A stretch of DNA of 15,855 bases. It comes from Betaproteobacteria bacterium. GTDB taxonomy: Bacteria > Pseudomonadota > Gammaproteobacteria > Burkholderiales > Casimicrobiaceae. A program made the position numbers and the translations under genes. Positions 7,316-14,279 of the stretch are shown piece after piece. The stretch is from NCBI GenBank assembly GCA_013298455.1, contig JAAFHR010000017.1, forward strand, positions 1 through 15,855. The letters run 5' to 3'. Numbering within the stretch: position 1 is the stretch's first letter; every line of letters begins with the position of its first letter. The notes below the pieces were generated by a model, which was not told where the DNA came from, did no database searches, and worked only from the letters and a program-made list of their open reading frames with translations.

Positions 7316-8656
7316 ATGAGCAAAACCGATGATGATCTTTATCCTGCTCGGGGCAGCCGTCGGCGGTTGTTGGGCGCGATGATGGGGGCCGTGGGCGCGA
7401 CACCGTTTGCGCTGGGTTTGGTGAGCGAAGCGACGGCATCCAATGGCACTCGCGGGCGTTTGGCGCTGCGTCCGGCGGCCTTTGACGGTGCAAACGGGTC
7501 CGCACTAATTGGCCTCTGGGGGCATGAGGCGATCGACGTCTCCGTGGGATGGTCAGTCGCTAGCGACGCGTTGGATCAAAAAAGCGCGGCACTTCGCTTG
7601 GCCGAGCAAAACGATTTTGTAGGCGCCATAGCATTGAGCGGCTTGCCGTCGGGGGCAACGATTCGCTACGCAGCGTTTGCGGGTGGCCAGCGCATTTCAG
7701 AGATTGGTGAGTTTCGCGCGCCATTCAAAGCGGACATCGCGACACCGAATTTTTCCTTAGTGTTTTCCGGCGACACCGAAGAGCGGCATCGTCCGTTTCG
7801 GATTTTTGACGTGATGTCAGCGCAAAATCCCGACGTGTTCGTGCACTTGGGCGACACGGTGTACGCCGACATTCCAAAACGTGAATTTGAGCCCAGCTTG
7901 CGTCACTACCGTCGCAAGCATTTCGCGATTCGAAGTGACGATGCGCTACAGCGTTTCGCGGGGCGAACCTTGACCTACGCCACGTGGGACGATCACGAAA
8001 TCGAGAACGATGCCAATGGCGCACATCCGGCGATTGGCGTTGCTGGACAAGCGTTTCGAGAGTATTGGCCAAGCCGAAGTGTGTCGGATCGTGGCATGTA
8101 TCGACGTGCCGCTTTGGGCAAAGACGTTGATCTCTTCATGCTCGATACACGTGCCTTCCGATCCGTTCAATCGGCTGAGAATGATGAGCGAAAAACGATG
8201 CTCGGTGACGCGCAGTTGGCGTGGTTTATCGATGCCTACGAGCGCTCTACCGCCCGGTTTCGAATCATCGCTTCGAGTGTGCCGATGCATGGCGCGAGCC
8301 AAGACGCCTGGGGAAATTATTCGATCGAACGTGATCGGTTGTTCGCGATGTTTCGTCGAGCATTTCGTGAACGCAGTGCGCACACCATCGTTTTGTCAGC
8401 GGATTACCACTTTGCACGCGAATGGCCACGCAATGAAAAGTCGGGCGTCTATGAATTCATGGCCGGGCCGCTCGCAACGTTTTTGACCTTCAGCCGCGAC
8501 AACGGCGCCAGAGCGCGCAACTCGCGTGGTGAGCATTTTGTCTATGGCGACACCGAAAATTTCGGCAGCCTGCGCTACACCGCTTCGAGCAAAACGATGG
8601 ACGTTGCGTACTTTGACCGAACGGGTCGCCAGCTTCACAGCCGCACTATTGGCTAG
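7316..8656 (+). CDS. PhoD-like alkaline phosphatase/phosphodiesterase, Tat-exported
   Basis: This 446 aa protein resembles PhoD metallophosphatases, which hydrolyse phosphate mono- or diesters outside the cytoplasm using Fe/Ca-type metal centres. The N-terminus GSRRRLLG (13-20), then a hydrophobic stretch ending ATA (about 39-41), looks like a Tat signal. A fibronectin-like N-terminal domain (about 45-135) leads into the catalytic domain, with GDTEE (152-156), HLGDTVYAD (177-185), TWDDHEIENDAN (223-234), MLDTR (275-279) and SADYHFAREW (361-370) as metal-binding landmarks. The usual family motif GSC at the first strand is replaced by SGD. It stands alone with no phosphate-regulon neighbours. 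A Pho box was not found. The true substrate is unknown. Confidence 0.87.
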   Translation: MSKTDDDLYPARGSRRRLLGAMMGAVGATPFALGLVSEATASNGTRGRLALRPAAFDGANGSALIGLWGHEAIDVSVGWSVASDALDQKSAALRLAEQNDFVGAIALSGLPSGATIRYAAFAGGQRISEIGEFRAPFKADIATPNFSLVFSGDTEERHRPFRIFDVMSAQNPDVFVHLGDTVYADIPKREFEPSLRHYRRKHFAIRSDDALQRFAGRTLTYATWDDHEIENDANGAHPAIGVAGQAFREYWPSRSVSDRGMYRRAALGKDVDLFMLDTRAFRSVQSAENDERKTMLGDAQLAWFIDAYERSTARFRIIASSVPMHGASQDAWGNYSIERDRLFAMFRRAFRERSAHTIVLSADYHFAREWPRNEKSGVYEFMAGPLATFLTFSRDNGARARNSRGEHFVYGDTENFGSLRYTASSKTMDVAYFDRTGRQLHSRTIG

Positions 8657-8660
8657 TTCA

Positions 8661-8696
8661 CAAGCTTTTTGCTGATCGCCAATAAACGCAAAGCTT
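8661..8696 (+). other. Weak inverted repeat after the PhoD-like gene
   Basis: AAGCTTT (8662-8668) pairs with AAAGCTT (8690-8696), extendable by GC/GC with a TT bulge. It lies just beyond the stop codon and may help termination, but lacks an adjacent T-run; a T-rich stretch (CACTTTTTGTGGTTTT) comes only at 8702-8717. The remaining spacer to 8834 is AT-rich and probably holds the promoter of the next gene, though no convincing hexamer pair was found. Confidence 0.3.
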
Positions 8697-8834
8697 TGCT
8701 GCACTTTTTGTGGTTTTCTACGGATAGCATGAATAAGCTGCAATACCTTTTTGAATAACGTTCTCGTGAGATAAGCTGTTATTTTTCTCAGATTCTGAAA
8801 TTTCGCCCCAACTTCGCGCTACAGTTGCGGGTTA

Positions 8835-10169
8835 ATGGAAACGTTCTCAAAACAAATCGAAAGCGCATCCCGCCGGTTGGGGGTGTATGTTGCTTTGGGG
8901 TTTCTCGCCGCGCTCACAATGGTGGGCGGATTAGTCGCGCATGGCGTGTGGCAACAGCATCGCGTGCTCGACGACATTGAGGCGCTCCTCGAGCTGAGGG
9001 CCAAAAAAATTACCTTGGCATCGAACATTGAGGCGGTTTCGCGTCAAAAGACACAAATCGTTTTCGCACAGCTTTTGGTGACCGAAGACGACGAGCGCGC
9101 TGGGCTCCTAGGTCAGTATCTGGAGGCAAGCGAGCGCTTCAGTAAATTGCTCGATCAGTTCTCCGCGATCAAGCAAGATGGCTCAGATATCGCCGATGTG
9201 CAACGACTTCGCGCCATCGAAGAGCGCCACGGCGAGCTGCATGAACAAGCGCTCACCTTGATTGCCAAGGGAGACCGAGACACCGCCATGCGCGTGCTGC
9301 GCGAAAAGGCACTGCCGCTCCAAGAAAGCGAGGCGCAGACGATTGACAGTATCCGCGTTCATCAACAGCAGCGCATGGTCGAGCAATCCGGTGAAACTCG
9401 GAGCCAAGCGCGGCGTGCGATGTGGATCTCGGCGGGGCTAGGCGTGTCGGCTTGCTTGATGATTGCGCTGGTGTTTTTTGGTGTGCGTTGGCTGCTCCGC
9501 GAACGCAGCCGAACGGTCAACCAGAAAGCGCAGGAAATCGAGCGTTTGTCCGAAGAACTATTCATTGAGGCAACGCAAGACCCACTGACTGGTCTGATGA
9601 ATCGCCGAATGTTTTTTCAAGAGCTAGAGCGCTCAGTCGCGCGCAGCAAAACGCAGCACACGCCGCTTGCGCTCGCCTACATCGATCTAGATCACTTCAA
9701 ACCGATTAACGACCAGTTTGGTCACGCAGCGGGCGATCAACTGCTCAAGGCGATTGCGCAGCGTATGCGAATCACGCTCAATGATGGCGACGTGGTGGCG
9801 CGCTTGGGCGGCGATGAATTTGCGCTGGTGTGTGAAGGCGGTAGCGCGGCGACAGTGATTGAAATCGAAACCCGTTTGCGCGCTGCGATATCCGAGCCCG
9901 TGGTCCTACAAGGTGTTTCCATCAACCCTCAACTCAGCGTCGGATTCGCGCTCTATCCGTTACACGGTGAAAGCGCTGACGAGTTGCTATCGTACGCGGA
10001 TCAATTGATGTACGCGCAAAAGGCGCGGCGAAAAAGCGACGCCAACGACAAGCTCAACGAAGCGCGGCGTCCGGCAAAGATTTCTCGTCAAGCGCCAGAG
10101 AGCCGCCGAACCGATCCAAGCAGCACGGCTGCGTCAGGGCTAGTGAAGCCTGCTGATGCGGGCGAATGA
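8835..10169 (+). CDS. Membrane-anchored diguanylate cyclase (GGDEF)
   Basis: This 444 aa protein makes c-di-GMP from two GTP. It has a membrane helix at about 17-38, a largely helical periplasmic sensor (about 40-193) resembling the four-helix-bundle sensors of chemoreceptors, a second helix at about 196-218, a short signalling helix, and a GGDEF domain (about 245-400). The active-site motif is intact as RLGGDEF (323-329), with metal and substrate residues in YIDLDHFKPIND (282-293). The four residues at the inhibitory-site position are NDGD (316-319), lacking the Arg of RxxD, so product inhibition through a canonical I-site is not expected. The last 45 residues are polar and probably disordered. 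No EAL domain is present. The ATG is preceded by GCGGG, a weak ribosome site. Confidence 0.93.
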   Translation: METFSKQIESASRRLGVYVALGFLAALTMVGGLVAHGVWQQHRVLDDIEALLELRAKKITLASNIEAVSRQKTQIVFAQLLVTEDDERAGLLGQYLEASERFSKLLDQFSAIKQDGSDIADVQRLRAIEERHGELHEQALTLIAKGDRDTAMRVLREKALPLQESEAQTIDSIRVHQQQRMVEQSGETRSQARRAMWISAGLGVSACLMIALVFFGVRWLLRERSRTVNQKAQEIERLSEELFIEATQDPLTGLMNRRMFFQELERSVARSKTQHTPLALAYIDLDHFKPINDQFGHAAGDQLLKAIAQRMRITLNDGDVVARLGGDEFALVCEGGSAATVIEIETRLRAAISEPVVLQGVSINPQLSVGFALYPLHGESADELLSYADQLMYAQKARRKSDANDKLNEARRPAKISRQAPESRRTDPSSTAASGLVKPADAGE

Positions 10170-10217
10170 AGCGCAGCGCAACGACCGCAGTGACAGTCGT
10201 TGCACTGAGCGCTTTTT
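10170..10217 (+). terminator. Strong intrinsic terminator of the diguanylate cyclase gene
   Basis: The core stem GCAACGAC (10178-10185) / GTCGTTGC (10196-10203) is perfect around a 10 nt loop. It is extended after a mismatch and bulge by AGCGC (10170-10174) / GCGCT (10209-10213). TTTTT follows at 10213-10217. The opposing AAA+ gene ends at 10224, so it may also act on that transcript, although no matching T-run is present on that strand. Confidence 0.8.
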
Positions 10218-10223
10218 GAATCG

Positions 10224-12533
10224 CTAAAACCCAATGCTCCGAGCCCACTTGATGTCGGGCTTGACCTTGTGCTCTTGCTCCAGCTGCGACAGGAAATCTT
10301 CGGGAGCGAGGTTCTCTTCAAACAAGGTGACCTGCCGTTTCACTGAAGCGAAATCGCCCGGTGTGAGCATTTCGAGCTTGTGCAAGCCATCGCGCAAACG
10401 CCCGGTTAAGTTCGCGGCATTGCCCTCAAGCGCCTCGGTGATGAACATCTTTTCACGTTGCTCACGGGTCAGCGCTTTGAATTGAATTTTGAAGGTGAAA
10501 CGGCGAAGCGCTGCTTCATCGATGCGATCAATCAAGTTCGTCGTACAGATGAAAACACCTTCAAAGCGCTCCATTTGCTGAAGCATTTCATTGACTTCGG
10601 TCACCTCGTAGCTGCGCTGGGCCATGGCGCGGCTTTGCAAATAGCTATCGGCTTCGTCGAGCAGCAGCACGGCTTTTTCGGTCGTTGCTTCCTTAAACAT
10701 CGCTGCCAAATTTTGCTCTGTTTCGCCGACATATTTGCTCACCAAATCGCTTGCTTTTTTGATGATGAGCGGACGCTCAATGCTCTTGGCCATGTGCTCG
10801 CCTAGCGCCGTTTTTCCGGTGCCTGGCATGCCGTAGAAGCAAAGTGTTCCTTTGCCCTTAAGCTTCAACGCGCCGATGATTTTTTCAATCGGATGACGGG
10901 TTTCGATGTTTAGGAGCGAGAGATCGTAGGTCGTGACGCAAGGCCTAAATTCTGTGCCTTTGGCGTCGTCTTTGTTGCCGAGCGCGGCGTCGGCGCGATC
11001 AAGTTGCTTCAGCACCAAATCCTCAACGGAATCTTCAAGCTCGCCGTGAGTGAGCTGCGCAAACCGAGCGGCTGAATGAATTTGTGCGGGCGTCAACGAA
11101 CGCCGCTCGGCGAGTTTCGCCACGAACTCATCGCTCACATTCAAGCCGCTCAAATGCTTCTTGGTGATGTTGGCGCGCACCTGCGGCGGCGGGTTTTTCA
11201 ACTCCAAGTGGAATTGAAAACGACGACGATACGCGGGATCGATTTGATTGATGGAATTGGAAATCCAAATCGTTGGAATCGGATTCGATTCCAGAGTCTG
11301 ATTGACCCACGCCTTGCCGTTTACGCTGCCGCGATGATGTTCATCGGATAAAAACATATTGAGCATTTCCGATGGATTGCTCGGGAATACGTCTTCTACT
11401 TCGTCGAATAAAAGCACGGTGTTACCACGCCCCTTCAAGAACGATTGGCTCACTTGCAATGAGCGATAGCGCTCTTTGCCGCTCAAGCTCTGGCCTTCGC
11501 GATCAAAGCACTCCACCTCGTAGAGCTCCGCGCCCGACATCGTTGAAATGACCTTGGCGAACTCAGTCTTTCCGGTGCCCGGCGCGCCGTAGATCAACAC
11601 ATTGACGCCTTTTTCGCCACGCGCCGTCGCAGTCTTGAGGAGCGCTGCGAGATAGCGTGCGTCGTCCTCCACGTGCGGATAATCTGCGAGCGTCAGAGCG
11701 CTTGCTTTTGCGGGCTTGGTGAACGCGGCCATCATCGCCGCATCGCTTTCATAATGCTCTTGCAGAATGGGCAGCAAGCGATCCGACAAGCGCATTAGAT
11801 CGCCCAAATCGGTGATGTTGTGCTCAGCAATCGGCGCATCAATCAGCGCGAGCGATTCAAGCCGTCCACCGGATTTCATCGCGACCGCAATGTCGTTCGG
11901 AGAGACCTTGGCGACTTCGCCCAGCATCGCGTGGGCCTCAGCAGCGCTCGATGCTTTGCAGTCCACCAAAATCGGCCGCAAATCGCGTGAACATTTGGCG
12001 AGCGCCGCGCACAAAATCAGCGTGCGCTCAGCAGCGTTGAGCCCCAACACTTTGGCCAGTCGGCCGATGTTTTCGCTGATTCGCACCGGCACGTCGCGGG
12101 TGGCTTTGTCGAGCGAATCCACGGTGGTCTGAAAGAGCGCGAGCAAATCCTTGGCGTTTTGCTTGCAGAATTCGTCGAGATAGTAGAAGAGGGTGGTGTC
12201 GTCGTAAGTGCCGTTCCATGCGCCGTGGCGGGCGATGAATTCATCAGGCGTGAGCTTCGAAACACCTGCCCAAGCGGGCATTTCAGCGCAGCGATGGCCT
12301 AGGAATTTTTGCACCTTCTGAATGATGCTGATCGGCCACACTAGATTGCGTGCGGTGAGCGTCATCACGTCATTGATGTCGCGGCGAATATTGAATTTCG
12401 CGCCAAGCGAGAGCACCAATCGAAGCGCCAAAAGGCTCGATAGCTGATCGATAGGCGTGGCCAAATGCGCATGCGGAGATGCCACCGTCAATTCGGTGTT
12501 CAAACTGGGTTGGTCGCGATCTAGTGCATTCAT
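10224..12533 (-). CDS. Tandem AAA+ ATPase of unknown function
   Basis: This 769 aa protein has two AAA+ modules. The first has Walker A GAPGTGKT (316-323), Walker B LLFDEVED (374-381) and arginine cluster RRRF (436-439). The second has Walker A GMPGTGKT (568-575), a pore-like SKYVGETE (about 599-606), Walker B LLLDEADS (623-630) and RRF (677-679). Classic AAA proteins of this type form hexamers that remodel or unfold proteins. About 280 helical residues precede the first module and match no domain I can name; they presumably recognise substrates. No protease domain or membrane segment is present. The ATG at 12533 is chosen because GAGGGG lies 5 nt upstream; the frame is open up to 12647. The gene stands alone, convergent with the cyclase and divergent from the Bug receptor. 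Confidence 0.88.
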   Translation of the reverse strand: MNALDRDQPSLNTELTVASPHAHLATPIDQLSSLLALRLVLSLGAKFNIRRDINDVMTLTARNLVWPISIIQKVQKFLGHRCAEMPAWAGVSKLTPDEFIARHGAWNGTYDDTTLFYYLDEFCKQNAKDLLALFQTTVDSLDKATRDVPVRISENIGRLAKVLGLNAAERTLILCAALAKCSRDLRPILVDCKASSAAEAHAMLGEVAKVSPNDIAVAMKSGGRLESLALIDAPIAEHNITDLGDLMRLSDRLLPILQEHYESDAAMMAAFTKPAKASALTLADYPHVEDDARYLAALLKTATARGEKGVNVLIYGAPGTGKTEFAKVISTMSGAELYEVECFDREGQSLSGKERYRSLQVSQSFLKGRGNTVLLFDEVEDVFPSNPSEMLNMFLSDEHHRGSVNGKAWVNQTLESNPIPTIWISNSINQIDPAYRRRFQFHLELKNPPPQVRANITKKHLSGLNVSDEFVAKLAERRSLTPAQIHSAARFAQLTHGELEDSVEDLVLKQLDRADAALGNKDDAKGTEFRPCVTTYDLSLLNIETRHPIEKIIGALKLKGKGTLCFYGMPGTGKTALGEHMAKSIERPLIIKKASDLVSKYVGETEQNLAAMFKEATTEKAVLLLDEADSYLQSRAMAQRSYEVTEVNEMLQQMERFEGVFICTTNLIDRIDEAALRRFTFKIQFKALTREQREKMFITEALEGNAANLTGRLRDGLHKLEMLTPGDFASVKRQVTLFEENLAPEDFLSQLEQEHKVKPDIKWARSIGF

Positions 12534-12538
12534 CGTAG

Positions 12539-12544
12539 CCCCTC
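12539..12544 (-). promoter_or_regulatory. Ribosome binding site of the tandem AAA+ gene
   Basis: GAGGGG on the minus strand, 5 nt before the ATG at 12533. It decides this start over the upstream in-frame ATGs at 12563 and 12647. Confidence 0.65.
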
Positions 12545-12691
12545 GAATTGGTGATGCCAGCATTCTGGCGACACTGTAACGCACTGCCGCAGTTGGCGGA
12601 GGACAGCACAGCGATGAAAGCGCTCGCCGGTCATCGCTGCGCCACAAATCGTGCCTAGAATTCAGCCTATTCTGTTGTCGAACACCTCACT

Positions 12692-13648
12692 ATGCGCTTT
12701 CTTGTTGCTCTTCTCTCTTTCGTGGTGGCTGCCGCCGCATTCGCACAGTACCCCGACAAACCGATCAAGCTGATCGTGCCGTTTGCTGCGGGCGCGGGCA
12801 CGGACGCTGTGGCGCGATTCGTCGCTCAGAAACTCGAAACTGAGCTTAAACAGCCCATCGTTGTGGAAAACCGCGTTGGGGCGAGCGGCGCCATTGGCAC
12901 GCAAGCGGTTGCCGCTGCACCCGCCGACGGCTACACGCTACTCTTCGTGGCATCGCCTTTCACCACCGTGGCCGCCGCAACGCCCCAAATCGCCAACTAC
13001 GATCCGATCAAGCAGTTTGCGCCCATCGCGCTCATCGCCACCGGGCCGTTGGTGTGGATCACCCATGAAAAAGCGCCGTTCGCTTCGATGCGCGAGATGC
13101 TCGCCTTCGGCAAGGCCAACCCCGGCAAACTGAGCTACGGCAGCGCGGGTGCGGGCGGCGTCAATCATTTAGCGCTCGAACTCTTCAAAGCGAAAATGGG
13201 CGTTGACATCCTGCACGTGCCCTACAAAGGCATCGCGCCTGCAACGACCGATTTACTCGGCGGATCGATCAATTTGCTCACCGGAACCATTCCCGCCGTA
13301 TTGCCACACATCAAGTCGGGCAAAGCGCGCGCTTTGGCGATCACGGGCGAAAAACGTTCAGCCTTGCTGCTTGACGTGCCGACGATGAAGGAAGCGGGCG
13401 CCACTGGTACCGAGGTCTACAACTACTGGGGCATCGTCGCCCCGCAAGGCACACCGGCCCCGGTCGTTACGCGCCTCAACAGCGAAGTCCAAAAAATGCT
13501 CAGCCAAAAAGACGTCCAAGAGCGATTGCTCGGAGACGGCGTTGAGCTCACCCCCGGTGGTCCGGATCGACTGGCGGCGTTCATCGCTAGCGATTTCAAC
13601 GGCTGGCGGAAGTTGGTCGTCGACGCAAAGCTCAAGATCGAGCAGTAG
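12692..13648 (+). CDS. Bug/TctC-family periplasmic tripartite tricarboxylate-type receptor
   Basis: This is a 318 aa solute-binding protein with an N-terminal signal peptide (hydrophobic core 3-17, cleavage probably after AFA at 16-18). Family landmarks are YPDKPIKLIVPFAAGAGTD (20-38), GASGAIGTQ (63-71), PADGYTLL (77-84), GKLSYGSAG (145-153) and VPYKG (176-180). Bug proteins bind small carboxylates or related solutes in the periplasm for TctAB-type transport or signalling; the ligand here is unknown. No TctA/TctB permease genes are adjacent, which is common because most Bug genes in betaproteobacteria are orphans. The ATG lacks a clear ribosome site. A possible -10, TATTCT, lies at 12668-12673. 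Confidence 0.93.
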   Translation: MRFLVALLSFVVAAAAFAQYPDKPIKLIVPFAAGAGTDAVARFVAQKLETELKQPIVVENRVGASGAIGTQAVAAAPADGYTLLFVASPFTTVAAATPQIANYDPIKQFAPIALIATGPLVWITHEKAPFASMREMLAFGKANPGKLSYGSAGAGGVNHLALELFKAKMGVDILHVPYKGIAPATTDLLGGSINLLTGTIPAVLPHIKSGKARALAITGEKRSALLLDVPTMKEAGATGTEVYNYWGIVAPQGTPAPVVTRLNSEVQKMLSQKDVQERLLGDGVELTPGGPDRLAAFIASDFNGWRKLVVDAKLKIEQ

Positions 13649-13649
13649 T

Positions 13650-13885
13650 GTAGGAGCGCACCGCACGGCCGCAGATTTGAGAATTTTTGGCCACAGATTT
13701 CACCGATTGCACAGATGAAGGCCGATGCAGTCCATTGAAATCTGCGTAATCCGTGAAATCTGTGGCAAAAAAGACAGGGCCGCAATTCATTCGTAAACCG
13801 TATTGGAGCCCATGGGGGCGACCGGCGTAGGAAATCTCAATGATTCTGGAGTCGCGGCGTTGAACGCGCCCAGGTGCGCGCCTAC
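13650..13885. repeat. REP-like arms bracketing the spacer downstream of the Bug receptor
   Basis: GTAGGAGCGCACC (13650-13662) and GGTGCGCGCCTAC (13873-13885) are inverted copies matching at 12 of 13 positions. The right copy extends to CCAGGTGCGCGCCTAC (13870-13885), similar to CCAGGTCGTCGCCTAC in the folP-glmM spacer. The left arm starts 2 nt after the Bug stop and the right arm ends 1 nt before the DUF2237 stop, so the whole intergenic space is filled. Between the arms lies a second inverted repeat, and I see no gene. Confidence 0.65.
13690..13766. repeat. 27-nt-arm inverted repeat of the CCACAGATTTCAC type
   Basis: The arms at 13690-13716 and 13740-13766 match at 24 of 27 positions in inverted orientation and both contain GCCACAGATTTCAC or its complement, with a 23 nt loop. 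Words of this type (CACAGATT repeats) are known as dispersed intergenic repeats in many environmental bacterial genomes. The repeat is flanked by GGCCGCA direct copies at 13667-13673 and 13778-13784. In RNA it would form a long hairpin followed by six A. Confidence 0.8.
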
Positions 13886-13886
13886 A

Positions 13887-14258
13887 TCACGCTGTGACAG
13901 CGTGCTCTTTGAGCGCCGCGAGCGGCACGATGTCGAGTGCCTTCTCATGCGTTGACTCCAACACGACCTGCGGTGCACAGCCCGCGCCATAGGCTTCAAG
14001 CCAGCGCGCGGCGCACAAACACCATTGATCGCCAGCGATTAGTCCGGGGAAGGCATACGTCGGCACGGGCGTCGATAGATCGTTACCGCGAGATTTACTG
14101 AACGCCAGAAATTCGGCCGTCATGATGGCGCAAACCGTGTGCGAACCGCGATCTTCGGGGCCGGTCTCGCAGCAGCCGCTACGGGTGAAACCGGTCAGCG
14201 GATCGTGGCTGCAGTCTTTGATCGGTGTGCCCATCACATTGAGCCCGCGAAACGCCAT
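13887..14258 (-). CDS. DUF2237 family protein
   Basis: This is a 123 aa soluble protein matching the small DUF2237 family nearly end to end: NVMGTPIKDCSHDPLTGF (7-24), GCCETGPEDRGSHTVCA (28-44), EFLAFSKSRGNDLSTP (49-64), GDQWCLCAARW (76-86) and HEKALDIVPLAALKEHA (104-120). The family has no established function. Conserved cysteines at 16, 29, 30, 43, 80 and 82 could bind metal or take part in redox chemistry, which is speculation. It lies 21 nt downstream of the exonuclease gene on the same strand and is probably the last gene of that operon. The ATG at 14258 is preceded by only a weak AAGAG. Confidence 0.9.
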   Translation of the reverse strand: MAFRGLNVMGTPIKDCSHDPLTGFTRSGCCETGPEDRGSHTVCAIMTAEFLAFSKSRGNDLSTPVPTYAFPGLIAGDQWCLCAARWLEAYGAGCAPQVVLESTHEKALDIVPLAALKEHAVTA

Positions 14259-14279
14259 GTTGAAACTCTTGAAAACAAC

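Noticed and set aside
12534..12647. Upstream extension of the tandem AAA+ protein
   Set aside because: The frame is open, but the sequence is not protein-like for the family, and GAGGGG five nt before ATG 12533 marks the start.
13423..13785. 120-codon minus-strand open frame across the Bug gene 3' end and repeat
   Set aside because: It is a shadow of the Bug receptor running into the inverted repeat; no ribosome site or domain.
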